DNA of 34,138 nt, taken from the NCBI GenBank assembly GCA_035651595.1, contig DASRFJ010000243.1, forward strand, positions 1 through 34,138, written 5' to 3'. The notes beneath the pieces were generated by a model, which was not told where the DNA came from, ran no database searches, and saw only the letters and a program-made list of their open reading frames with translations. How positions within the stretch are numbered: position 1 is the stretch's first letter; each line of letters opens with the position of its first letter. Shown in pieces: positions 16,706 to 23,631 of the stretch. The stretch comes from JAFARZ01 sp035651595 (GTDB lineage Bacteria > Actinomycetota > Actinomycetes > Streptosporangiales > Streptosporangiaceae). A program made the position numbers and the translations under genes.

Positions 16706-17011
16706 CTAGTCGTCGCGGCGCAGTGACGCCAGAACGCGCACGATCGTGCTGGCGGCGAGGTCGACATCGTCGGCGACGGCGATGCGCTCGGCCCACGACC
16801 ACCAGAACCACCACAAGCCATCCTTGCCGTGCCCGGCGTACACGTTCTCTTCAAGGGCTCTAGCAGCAGGATTCACAACATAAAGGCTGGGCACCCGCCC
16901 CGGCGGCGCCATCAGCCACGCTTCCATACCGCGATGCGACAACTCGTCGGCCAGCTTCTCCAGATACGTGGCTTGCATCTGTTCTGGGGCACGAGTGCGG
17001 TTAGCTTCCAC
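16706..17011 (-). CDS. Small actinobacterial hypothetical protein
   Basis: The 101-residue protein has a compact alpha/beta pattern: a helix (YLEKLADELSHRG), a strand ending VPSLYVVNPAA, then a Trp-rich core (GLWWFWWSWAERIA) and a C-terminal helix. This layout recalls small conserved proteins of unknown function that are frequent in actinomycetes, often near XRE regulators, but I cannot name a family. Start is GTG at 17011, with no clear ribosome site. It is upstream of the amidase on the same strand (51 bp gap) and may share its transcript. Confidence 0.65.
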   Translation of the reverse strand: MEANRTRAPEQMQATYLEKLADELSHRGMEAWLMAPPGRVPSLYVVNPAARALEENVYAGHGKDGLWWFWWSWAERIAVADDVDLAASTIVRVLASLRRDD

Positions 17012-17665
17012 CGTTAATCACCACTGTTACGCGTCGGAGTCAGTCGAAGACTTAATGTTGCCGCCACTTCCAGCATGACGCCGCACGATGACACGCGCAA
17101 CGCCGACCGAGAAATTGACAGCGGTCCCCTACTCATGAGGACGCTTCCGGCAAGCGATCGGTTCACCAGAATGCATGTGCATCTGCAACCGGCGAACAGT
17201 GCGGCAGGCCAGAAGGTTGCAACGAATGCCAATAATGCTACAGGGCGAGCCGCATTCAGACGCCACGAACGCCTCCAGCCCCAGGGGTCGTTGGCCTCGG
17301 CCACGTTCCAGCGTGACCACTGTGACACGTGCGGCCACCGAGGCACCCCGACCGCGCGTACCATGTCAGAAAAGTGCTTCGTGTTAGAAAAGGGTGCGAA
17401 TCTGGCGCCTTTTCCTTCACAGAGCACTTTTCTAACACCTAAGCGAACGTACACATCGCACATATGGCGCATATCGCGCATTCGCCGGTCGCGCCAGCAC
17501 CGAAACGCCACGGAGATCCGGCACGAGCCCGAGGCAAGAGTGACACAAGTAGCCACAGTGACACTCGCTGTATTTGGGGTAGGTGATGTAACCGGCCAGA
17601 TAGCGGAGACGCCCCGCCACTGACTCCCATCGCTGCCAAAAAGCCCAGCCCGAGCAGACCGTGAC
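17012..17665. other. Gene-free stretch
   Basis: No convincing gene is visible. Open frames here have poor codon use and no recognisable domain. Base composition is clearly less GC-rich than around it. The only structured element is the nested palindrome at 17368-17438. Confidence 0.6.
17368..17438. repeat. Nested palindromic element
   Basis: The outer right arm pairs with two left arms: AGAAAAGTGCT (17368-17378) with 17423-17433, and GTGTTAGAAAAG (17381-17392) with 17427-17438. A third short pairing is GAAAAGG (17387-17393) with CCTTTTC (17408-17414). The alternative pairings mean the RNA or DNA could switch between hairpins. It could be a repetitive extragenic element or a small RNA; nothing in the sequence decides. 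Confidence 0.7.
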
Positions 17666-17770
17666 GCCGAGCGGGACTGGCCGGCAGCCGAGCGGGACGG
17701 GCCGGCAGCCGAGCGGGGCGGGCCGGCAGCCGAGCGGGGCGAGCGGGCAGCCGAGCGGGACGGGCGGGCG
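17666..17770. repeat. 21-bp tandem array, five units
   Basis: Five adjacent 21-bp units of the type GCCGAGCGGGACGGGCCGGC(A), with 1-4 differences between units, lie 25 bp beyond the HelD stop. The period is a multiple of three, but no supported gene covers it. Confidence 0.88.
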
Positions 17771-17794
17771 ACGGCCGGGGACAGCGGGCGCGGG

Positions 17795-19921
17795 TCAGGC
17801 GGCGGCGGGGGTGGGGGTTAGGGCGGGGGGTAGCGGTTCGGCGTGCAGGACGGTCAGGCGGGAGACGGCTCGGGTGAGGGCTACGTAGAGGCGCTGGAGG
17901 CCGCGGGCTTCGGCGGCGACGATGCGGCCTGGCTCGACGACGATGACGTGGTCGAACTCGAGGCCCTTGACCAGGGTGACCGGGATGAGGGTGAGCCGCG
18001 AGTCGGACCCGGGCTCGCCCGCTTCGATGCCGGCTCCGGCCAGCGTCCGCCCCAGGGCCGGGACCTGCGGATCCGCCGCGACGACGGCGACCGAGCCGGG
18101 CCGGGTGAGCGCCTCGCCGCAGACGAGCGCGACGAGCTCGTCCAGGTCGCCGGCCGAATCGGCGCGGACCACTTCCAGCGATCCCGGGTCGGTCCGCAGC
18201 GAGGACGCCGGGGACAGCTCCGGCGCGATGAACGCGAGCAGCGCCGACGCGTAGTCCAGGATCTGCCGCGGCACACGGTACCCGACGGACAGCTCGCGGA
18301 CCTGGACGCCGTCCTTGCCCAGGTGGGTCAGCAGCGCTTCCCAGGACGTGGTCGCCCACGCGGTCGTCCCCTGGGCGAGGTCACCGAGCACGGTCGCCGC
18401 CCCCGTGGTGCACCGCCGCCCGATCGCGCGGACCTCCATCGGGGACAGGTCCTGCGCCTCGTCGACGACGACGTGCGCCAGGCTAGGCGTCCGTTCGAGC
18501 AGGTCACGGGCCTCGTCGATCAGCACCTGGTCCGCCGTCGACCACTTGGCCGAGCCCGGCGACCGCGGCGCCGGATGCCACAGTATCGCATCCTGCTCAG
18601 CCGCCGTCAGTATCCCGGCGGCGGCAGCCGCCAAGGCAACACGATCGGAGAGCAGGCCGAATACCAGCTTGATCGCGTCCACCTTCGGCCACATGGCTTC
18701 GGCAGCGGTGCGCACCGGCCGGGACCGGCGCACGGCCTCGTGGGTGCGGTCGTCGCAGGCCTCCCCGGCGGCCTCCATCTGGGTCAGCACGACGTGCGCG
18801 ATCCGGTGCTCGAGCATCTCCCGGCCCGATCCGTACCGCACGCCGCGTGCGCGCAGCTCCATGACCAGTTCGTCCAGCTCGAAGCGTGCGACGCGGAACC
18901 TCCTCGTGCCCCGCGGTACCACCACGGGTTCGGCCGGCGGACGCAGGGACGCCCAGAGGGCACCGCGCAGGACTTCGGCCATCCGTGCGTCGCCCTTGAC
19001 GACCGCGGCGGCCTCGGTGTCTGTGCCGCGAACCGGCACCGCGGCGACCATCTCGCCGACCGTCGTCTGGCTGACGTCCAGCTCGCCGAGGGCGGGCAGC
19101 ACGTTGCGGATGTAGGAAAGGAAGGCGCGGTTCGGGCCGATCACCACGACACCGCGGCGCAGCACCTGCTCGCGGAAGGCATACAGCAGGTAGGCCACCC
19201 GGTGCAGCCCGACCGCGGTCTTGCCGGTGCCTGGCGCGCCCTGGACGCACACCGTCTCCGCCGCGCCGGCCCGCACGATGTCGTCCTGGTCCGGCTGGAT
19301 AGTGGCGACGATGTCCCGCATCGGGCCAGACCTGGGCCGCTCGATTTCGTCGATGAGGATCTTGCTGGTCCGCTTCGCGACCGGGGCCGCGCCCCCGAAG
19401 CGCTCGTCCTCGTAGGCGGTCAGCTCGCCGCCCTGGAAGCCGAACCGCCGGCGCAGGTTCAGGTTCATCGGATCGGACCCGCTCGCCCGGTAGAACGGCA
19501 CGGAGACCGGGGCCCGCCAGTCGATCACCGCCGGCGTCCCGTCCGGCGCGTGCACGTGCCGGCGGCCGATGTGGAAACTGTGCCCTGCTACCTCATCGGA
19601 TAGTCCGATATCGGAATATCCGATATCGGAGGGGGGCGCGGCGCCGGCGGGGGATGCGGCGTCAGCGGGGGGCGCGGCGCCGGCGGTTGCGTAGTCGAGA
19701 CGGCCAAAGAAAAGAGGCGCGTCCGGGATGTCCCTTAGCGCCTCGGCCCGGTGATACAGCGCGGACTTGAGGTATTCCTCGGATATCGGATCTCCGCCCA
19801 TCGCCCGCAATCCGAGCACGTCTTCGCGCATCAGCCGGAGGTACTCCCTGGACCGCGACAATTCGGCGCGCTCGGCGGCTAGGACGGGATCAGCCACAGC
19901 TCGTTCTGATATATCCGCCAC
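17795..19921 (-). CDS. helD: HelD/HelR-type RNA polymerase recycling ATPase
   Basis: The 708-residue superfamily 1 ATPase lacks the UvrD nuclease parts and matches actinobacterial HelD/HelR, which dissociates stalled RNA polymerase; in Streptomyces HelR also protects against rifamycin. The N-terminal antiparallel coiled coil (about 10-65) probes the polymerase secondary channel. Walker A is GAPGTGKTAVGLH (228-240). Walker B is in VVVDEAQDLSPME, and the C-terminal motifs include LTLIPVTLVKGLEFDHVIVVE and LYVALTRAVSRLTVLH. Residues about 80-108 form a repetitive Ala/Pro/Asp/Ser linker. Start is GTG with no good ribosome site. It follows the ROK gene by 34 bp. I did not find a rifamycin-associated element upstream. 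Confidence 0.88.
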   Translation of the reverse strand: MADISERAVADPVLAAERAELSRSREYLRLMREDVLGLRAMGGDPISEEYLKSALYHRAEALRDIPDAPLFFGRLDYATAGAAPPADAASPAGAAPPSDIGYSDIGLSDEVAGHSFHIGRRHVHAPDGTPAVIDWRAPVSVPFYRASGSDPMNLNLRRRFGFQGGELTAYEDERFGGAAPVAKRTSKILIDEIERPRSGPMRDIVATIQPDQDDIVRAGAAETVCVQGAPGTGKTAVGLHRVAYLLYAFREQVLRRGVVVIGPNRAFLSYIRNVLPALGELDVSQTTVGEMVAAVPVRGTDTEAAAVVKGDARMAEVLRGALWASLRPPAEPVVVPRGTRRFRVARFELDELVMELRARGVRYGSGREMLEHRIAHVVLTQMEAAGEACDDRTHEAVRRSRPVRTAAEAMWPKVDAIKLVFGLLSDRVALAAAAAGILTAAEQDAILWHPAPRSPGSAKWSTADQVLIDEARDLLERTPSLAHVVVDEAQDLSPMEVRAIGRRCTTGAATVLGDLAQGTTAWATTSWEALLTHLGKDGVQVRELSVGYRVPRQILDYASALLAFIAPELSPASSLRTDPGSLEVVRADSAGDLDELVALVCGEALTRPGSVAVVAADPQVPALGRTLAGAGIEAGEPGSDSRLTLIPVTLVKGLEFDHVIVVEPGRIVAAEARGLQRLYVALTRAVSRLTVLHAEPLPPALTPTPAAA
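19604..19686. repeat. Direct repeats and twin palindromes in the helD linker
   Basis: Two copies of the 12-bp palindrome TCCGATATCGGA (19604-19615, 19619-19630) lie next to two copies of a 20-bp repeat (19631-19650 and 19667-19686, GGGGGGCGCGGCGCCGGCGG). Together they code the linker between the coiled coil and the ATPase core, so the linker grew by duplication. Confidence 0.85.
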
Positions 19922-19955
19922 GAGGAGGGGAACCTACCAGGACGGCGGCCGTAAG

Positions 19956-21179
19956 TCACCTGGTTTTTTCCTGCCATGAGCTTAGCCCGCGCGGCGTCAG
20001 GAAGGCGTCGAAGGCCAGCTCGGCGGCGCCGGTCAGCGCGCCGAGTTCGCCCAGCGTGGACGGCAGCAGGGCCGGCGGATCGTCGCGGTGAAACTGCATC
20101 AGGGCGGCCAGGTAGCCCTGCCGGACGGCGTCCGGGGCTACCTCGTACAGGCGGGCGGCCAGGCCGGACAGCCCGACCGCCTCCGGGTCGTGCGCGTTCA
20201 CCAGCGCACCGATGCCGCGGCCGAGGGCGTGCCCGGCCACCGAAACGGCGCGGGCGCTGACGCTCGACGGGTCGGCGGCCGCCTTGGCGATGACCGACGC
20301 CGCGGTCGCCATCCGGTCGCCGCGCTCGGGCAGGCCAGCCTCCCGGAGCAGCCCGTGGGCCCCGGCATCCAGCTCCCAGCAGCCCGCCGCGCCGCACTGG
20401 CAGGGCGCGCCGCCACCGCTCAGCGGCATGTGGCCGAACTCCCCCGCCGCGCCGCGCGACCCGGACACCGGCCGGCCGTCGGCCAGCAGCACGCCGCCGA
20501 TTCCGGTTGCCGCGTGCACGTGCAGGGCGAACGTGGTGCCGCAGAGCGCACCGCGCCGCGCTTCGGCGAGACCGGCCAGCCTCGCGTCGTTGCCGACGTA
20601 GACCGTCCCGAGCCTCGCGGCCATGTCCGCGCCGCGCCACTCGGCCAGCGTCGGCTGCACCATCGTGCCACCGCTGACCGGGGACGGAACGGCGATGCCG
20701 GTGCCGATCACCCTGGTCTTGAACGTCCGGCGATGCCTGGCCAGTGCGCCCGCGACCTGTTTGAGCACCTGGGCGCCGTCCGTGTCGGCGGGATCCCGCT
20801 CGTGCCGGTCGAGCACCTGGCAGCGGCCGGTCAGCTCGAACGCGCCCGTGGTGAACGAGTCGTCCCGCAGCTCAACCGCCAGGACGACGGGACCATTGCG
20901 ATGGGCGGAAGGCACCCCCGTCGGACGCCCGCGGGCACGCCGCTCCGTCTCCTCTGAGCTAGCCCCGTTGCCCGGGGCGGGCGCGGGAAGCTCATCGATC
21001 AGTTGCTGCCCGGCCAGCTCGCGGACCAGCACCGTGGCTGTTCCGCGAGCCAGTCCGAGCTGGCGGGTGAGTTCGGCTCGGGTGCGCTGACCGCCGCCGT
21101 CGTGCACGGCGCGGAGCAACCGCGCCAGGTTATGCGTTCTGAGCTCGGCGCTGGTCGTCGCTCGCTCGTCGTTGCGCAC
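19956..21179 (-). CDS. ROK-family transcriptional regulator
   Basis: About 407 residues: an N-terminal winged helix (RAELTRQLGLARGTATVLV) followed by a ROK domain. The ROK part shows GTGIAVPSPVSGG, the GNDARLAGLAEARRG active-site region, GIGGVLLADG, and the zinc signature with GHMPL then PCQCGAAGCWELDAG (CxCGxxGCxE). Such XylR/NagC-type proteins repress sugar genes and respond to a bound sugar or sugar phosphate. The start is taken as GTG at 21179, where the conserved N-terminus begins; GGAGG abuts it directly, so the start is uncertain. It follows the 55-codon ORF by 29 bp, and helD follows. No sugar genes adjoin it, so its target is unclear. Confidence 0.88.
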   Translation of the reverse strand: MRNDERATTSAELRTHNLARLLRAVHDGGGQRTRAELTRQLGLARGTATVLVRELAGQQLIDELPAPAPGNGASSEETERRARGRPTGVPSAHRNGPVVLAVELRDDSFTTGAFELTGRCQVLDRHERDPADTDGAQVLKQVAGALARHRRTFKTRVIGTGIAVPSPVSGGTMVQPTLAEWRGADMAARLGTVYVGNDARLAGLAEARRGALCGTTFALHVHAATGIGGVLLADGRPVSGSRGAAGEFGHMPLSGGGAPCQCGAAGCWELDAGAHGLLREAGLPERGDRMATAASVIAKAAADPSSVSARAVSVAGHALGRGIGALVNAHDPEAVGLSGLAARLYEVAPDAVRQGYLAALMQFHRDDPPALLPSTLGELGALTGAAELAFDAFLTPRGLSSWQEKTR

Positions 21180-21208
21180 CCTCCGATGGTGCCACGGTCG
21201 CGGTACTG

Positions 21209-21376
21209 CTACTCGACCGCGGCCGGCCCCCACTTCGCCCCGTACTCGATCGCGGTCGCCGCCGCCACGCCGTTCGGCGCCGCGGTGGCGACGACCGACA
21301 GGACAGCGCCGCCGGCACTGGTCAGCAGCGCCGCGCTAGCCAGCACCCCGACGATGGTCCTGCGGACGCGCGACAT
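21209..21376 (-). CDS. Small secreted peptide, 55 residues
   Basis: The ATG at 21376 has a GGAGG site 5 nt upstream that lies inside the end of the preceding ORF (stop TAG directly before ATG). The peptide has a basic start (MSRVRRTIVG), a long Ala/Leu/Val-rich hydrophobic segment of signal-peptide type and a short tail ending AIEYGAKWGPAAVE. It is probably exported or membrane-inserted. No known family recognised. It is probably cotranscribed with the ROK gene. Confidence 0.55.
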   Translation of the reverse strand: MSRVRRTIVGVLASAALLTSAGGAVLSVVATAAPNGVAAATAIEYGAKWGPAAVE

Positions 21377-21478
21377 CTACTCCTCCGGGTCCTTCTTGGT
21401 CTCCTCGGTCGGGTCGGAGTCGCGCAGCTCGATCAGCGTAAATCCCCTGGTACGTTCGTGACGCGTGCGCTTATACAT
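21377..21478 (-). CDS. 33-residue ORF with a prepilin-like motif
   Basis: The ATG at 21478 has AAAGGGG 5 nt upstream. The peptide has a basic head (MYKRTRHERTR), then GFTLIEL, which is word for word the type IV prepilin cleavage motif, then an acidic tail (DSDPTEETKKDPEE) in place of the hydrophobic helix a pilin would need. The stop TAG abuts the ATG of the 55-residue ORF. An in-frame ATG at 21493 is a weaker alternative start. It could be a leader, an antitoxin-like or precursor peptide, or chance. I do not recognise a family. Confidence 0.4.
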   Translation of the reverse strand: MYKRTRHERTRGFTLIELRDSDPTEETKKDPEE

Positions 21479-21493
21479 GAATGCCCCTTTCAT

Positions 21494-21508
21494 TGCGGTA
21501 TTACCGCA
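21494..21508. promoter_or_regulatory. Palindromic operator candidate 1 in divergent promoter
   Basis: TGCGGTATTACCGCA is a perfect 7-1-7 palindrome in the 85-bp gap between the tiny ORFs and the methyltransferase. Its CGGTAT half-site recurs at 21539-21558. It could be the site of the adjacent ROK regulator; that is inference. Confidence 0.5.
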
Positions 21509-21538
21509 TCCGTACTTCCGGAGTGTACGCGGGCGGGC

Positions 21539-21558
21539 ATACCGGCGGAATACGGTAT
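21539..21558. promoter_or_regulatory. Operator candidate 2, overlapping TATAAA near the methyltransferase start
   Basis: ATACCG (21539-21544) and CGGTAT (21553-21558) form an inverted repeat with an 8-nt spacer. The right half runs into TATAAA (21556-21561), a -10-like hexamer just before the ATG at 21564. A regulator bound here would block transcription. Confidence 0.45.
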
Positions 21559-21563
21559 AAAGC

Positions 21564-22349
21564 ATGACGGGGCCCCGGATCGGCGACGCGTTCGGCGAGA
21601 TGCTGCTGACCTGCTGGAAAACGGCTGGCGTGCAGCAAATTGGGACTAATGTTCCGGAAATGGTCGAACGTGACGACGGCTTTATTTCCGTGCAGCGTCC
21701 CGCGCGCTATTTCGCAGAGCCTGCACAATGGCGGGATTTCGAACGGACGGCGGTCGATCTGGCGGGCGATCTGGCCGGCGGCCCGGGCGGCATGGTGCTC
21801 GACGTCGGGTGCGGCGCGGGGCGGTTCGCGCTGGCGCTTCAGGAGCGCGGCGTGCCGGTCACCGGGTTGGACACGTCCGCGGGCGCGGCCGAGGTATCGC
21901 GGCGGCGCGGAGTCCGTGACGTGGTGCACGGTTCCGTAGCGGCCCTGACCGGCCGCTATGCCACGTTCCTGCTGATGGGCGAGAACATCGGGCTGCTGGA
22001 GAGCGCGCGGCGCGCGGGTGGTTTTCTCGCCGGGCTGGCCGCTGCCGCCCGGCCTGGCGCGCGGATCATCGGCCACGGCGCCGATCCCGCCCCGATCGTG
22101 TCCGGCGCGGCCGGAGACGCCGAGTTCACCGCCTACCTGCGGCGCAACACCGAGCGCGGCAGGCTCCCCGGCGAGCTGACCATCCGGGTGCGGCACCGCG
22201 ACCTGGCAACCCCGTGGTTCGGCTACCTGCTCTGCTCGCCCGCCGAACTGGCGGCCCTGGCCGAGCCGGCCGGCTGGCGGCTGGACAGCGCGGAGTACGC
22301 GGACAAAGCCAACTACCTGGCCGTGCTCACGCTTGCGTCTTCGAAATGA
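21564..22349 (+). CDS. Class I SAM-dependent methyltransferase
   Basis: The 261-residue protein has the Rossmann-fold SAM site VLDVGCGAGRF (78-88), then an acidic loop at the end of strand 2 (VTGLDTSAG) and a ubiE-like C-terminal half with HRDLATPWFGYLL. The substrate is unknown. The ATG at 21564 lies right after TATAAAGC, so the message may be leaderless, or translation may begin at the in-frame ATG at 21600. It is divergent from the small-ORF/ROK operon and convergent with the MFS gene. Confidence 0.85.
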   Translation: MTGPRIGDAFGEMLLTCWKTAGVQQIGTNVPEMVERDDGFISVQRPARYFAEPAQWRDFERTAVDLAGDLAGGPGGMVLDVGCGAGRFALALQERGVPVTGLDTSAGAAEVSRRRGVRDVVHGSVAALTGRYATFLLMGENIGLLESARRAGGFLAGLAAAARPGARIIGHGADPAPIVSGAAGDAEFTAYLRRNTERGRLPGELTIRVRHRDLATPWFGYLLCSPAELAALAEPAGWRLDSAEYADKANYLAVLTLASSK

Positions 22350-22391
22350 TGGGCGGAACGGTCGCTATGGCAGCCATTGTGCCCATCTTTT
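22348..22391. terminator. Candidate terminator between convergent genes
   Basis: GATGGGC (22348-22354) pairs with GCCCATC (22381-22387), followed by TTTT; an inner ATGG/CCAT hairpin sits in the loop. It overlaps the methyltransferase stop and faces the MFS stop. Confidence 0.45.
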
Positions 22392-22395
22392 CGCG

Positions 22396-23631
22396 TCAAT
22401 CCGAGCGCTGGCGCGCCGGCAGCAGGAGCATGGTCGCGGCGAGCACGATCAGCAGGCCGATGCCGGATACGACGAACGTGGTCCGCGCGCCGAAGCTCGC
22501 GATCAGCGGCGCCGCCACCAGGTACGCCACGATCTGCCCCGCGTACGGCGAGGTGTACACGATGCCGAACGCCGCGCCCATAGCCTCCGGCGGCGTCGAC
22601 TCCTGGATGAGCGTGTCCATGCCGACGTTCTCCATGCCGTTCGCTCCGCCGGCCACGACCTGGGCGGCGACCCCGTAGCCGAGCGACGGCGCCAGCCCGG
22701 TCACGATCGTCGCGACCCCGTAGCCTGCCTGGCCGCCGTAGAACATCGGCCGGGACCGCAGCGCGAAACGGCGCGTCGCGAGCACCAGCGGTACGCCCGC
22801 CATGCCGACGCTGAACGCGGTGACCACCCAGCCGTACGTGCCGGAGCTGGCGTGAAAGGCACCGCGCACCAGGAAAATCAGCGCGGCGTTGTCCAGCGAG
22901 GCAAGTCCGACCGACGGCAGCAGCGCGAGCGCGATGATCCGGGCCACCCGGTTCTGCCAGGCGATCGCCAGCCCGGCCCGCGCCGCGCCGAAGATCGTCA
23001 GCGGCCGGGAACCTGGGACGCCGGCGTCAACAGCGAACGGCGTCCCGCCCCGCAGTCCCTTGATCCGCAGCGTGAGCAGCGCCGAGATCGCGAAGCTCAG
23101 GGCGTTGAGCAGCATCGCGGGCCCGGGCCCGCCGAAGGTCAGCAGCACGCCGGCGATCGCTGGCCCGATGGCCACCCCGGCGTACATGCCGGTCGCGAGC
23201 AGCGCGTTGGCCCGCGCCAGGTTCTCCTGCCCGGCCAGCGCCGGCACGCTGCTGCGCCCGGCCGGCAGGTACAGCGTGGATGCCAGCGTGGACAACACGA
23301 CGAGCGCGATCACCCCGGGCCACCAGCGCACCCAGGCAAGCGCGGCGAACAGCACCGCGCCGGCGCCGTCGCAGGCGGCCATCAGCACCCGGTTGTCCAC
23401 CCGGTCCACGATCGTCCCCGCCAGCGGGCCAAACAGCCTGGGCAGCGTCATCGCGAGCAGCAGCACGCTGACCCCGGTGGCGCCGCCGCCGAGCTGGAAC
23501 ACGAACGCGGTCAGCGCCACCCGGGCGAGCTGGCTGCCGGCGATCGAGATGGTCCGCGCGATCCAGTACAGCCGGAAGTTCCGGCTGGTCCGCAGCAGCC
23601 CCCAGCCGACCTGCTCCCCCGTATCGTCCAT
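22396..23631 (-). CDS. MFS transporter, drug/siderophore-exporter type
   Basis: The 411-residue protein has about twelve hydrophobic segments and the MFS cytoplasmic loop signature in GTIVDRVDNRVLM (loop 2-3, D-R motif). It resembles MFS_3/EntS-like exporters in layout, including NFRLYWIARTISIAGSQLARVALTAF at the first helix. The substrate is unknown; drug, siderophore or secondary metabolite export is typical. The regulator-like gene upstream on the same strand runs over its first 121 bases, so translation may be coupled. It may export whatever the neighbouring methyltransferase helps to make; this is only inference. Confidence 0.88.
   Translation of the reverse strand: MDDTGEQVGWGLLRTSRNFRLYWIARTISIAGSQLARVALTAFVFQLGGGATGVSVLLLAMTLPRLFGPLAGTIVDRVDNRVLMAACDGAGAVLFAALAWVRWWPGVIALVVLSTLASTLYLPAGRSSVPALAGQENLARANALLATGMYAGVAIGPAIAGVLLTFGGPGPAMLLNALSFAISALLTLRIKGLRGGTPFAVDAGVPGSRPLTIFGAARAGLAIAWQNRVARIIALALLPSVGLASLDNAALIFLVRGAFHASSGTYGWVVTAFSVGMAGVPLVLATRRFALRSRPMFYGGQAGYGVATIVTGLAPSLGYGVAAQVVAGGANGMENVGMDTLIQESTPPEAMGAAFGIVYTSPYAGQIVAYLVAAPLIASFGARTTFVVSGIGLLIVLAATMLLLPARQRSD

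Noticed and set aside
17014..17556. A 180-codon minus-strand frame in the gene-free region
   Set aside because: Cys/Arg/Trp-rich, poor codon bias, crosses the nested palindrome; no family resemblance.
17666..17770. Possible CRISPR array
   Set aside because: Units are directly adjacent, 21 bp, with no spacers and no cas genes.
17843..19603. A 586-codon plus-strand frame
   Set aside because: Antisense shadow of helD, no domain and unnatural composition.
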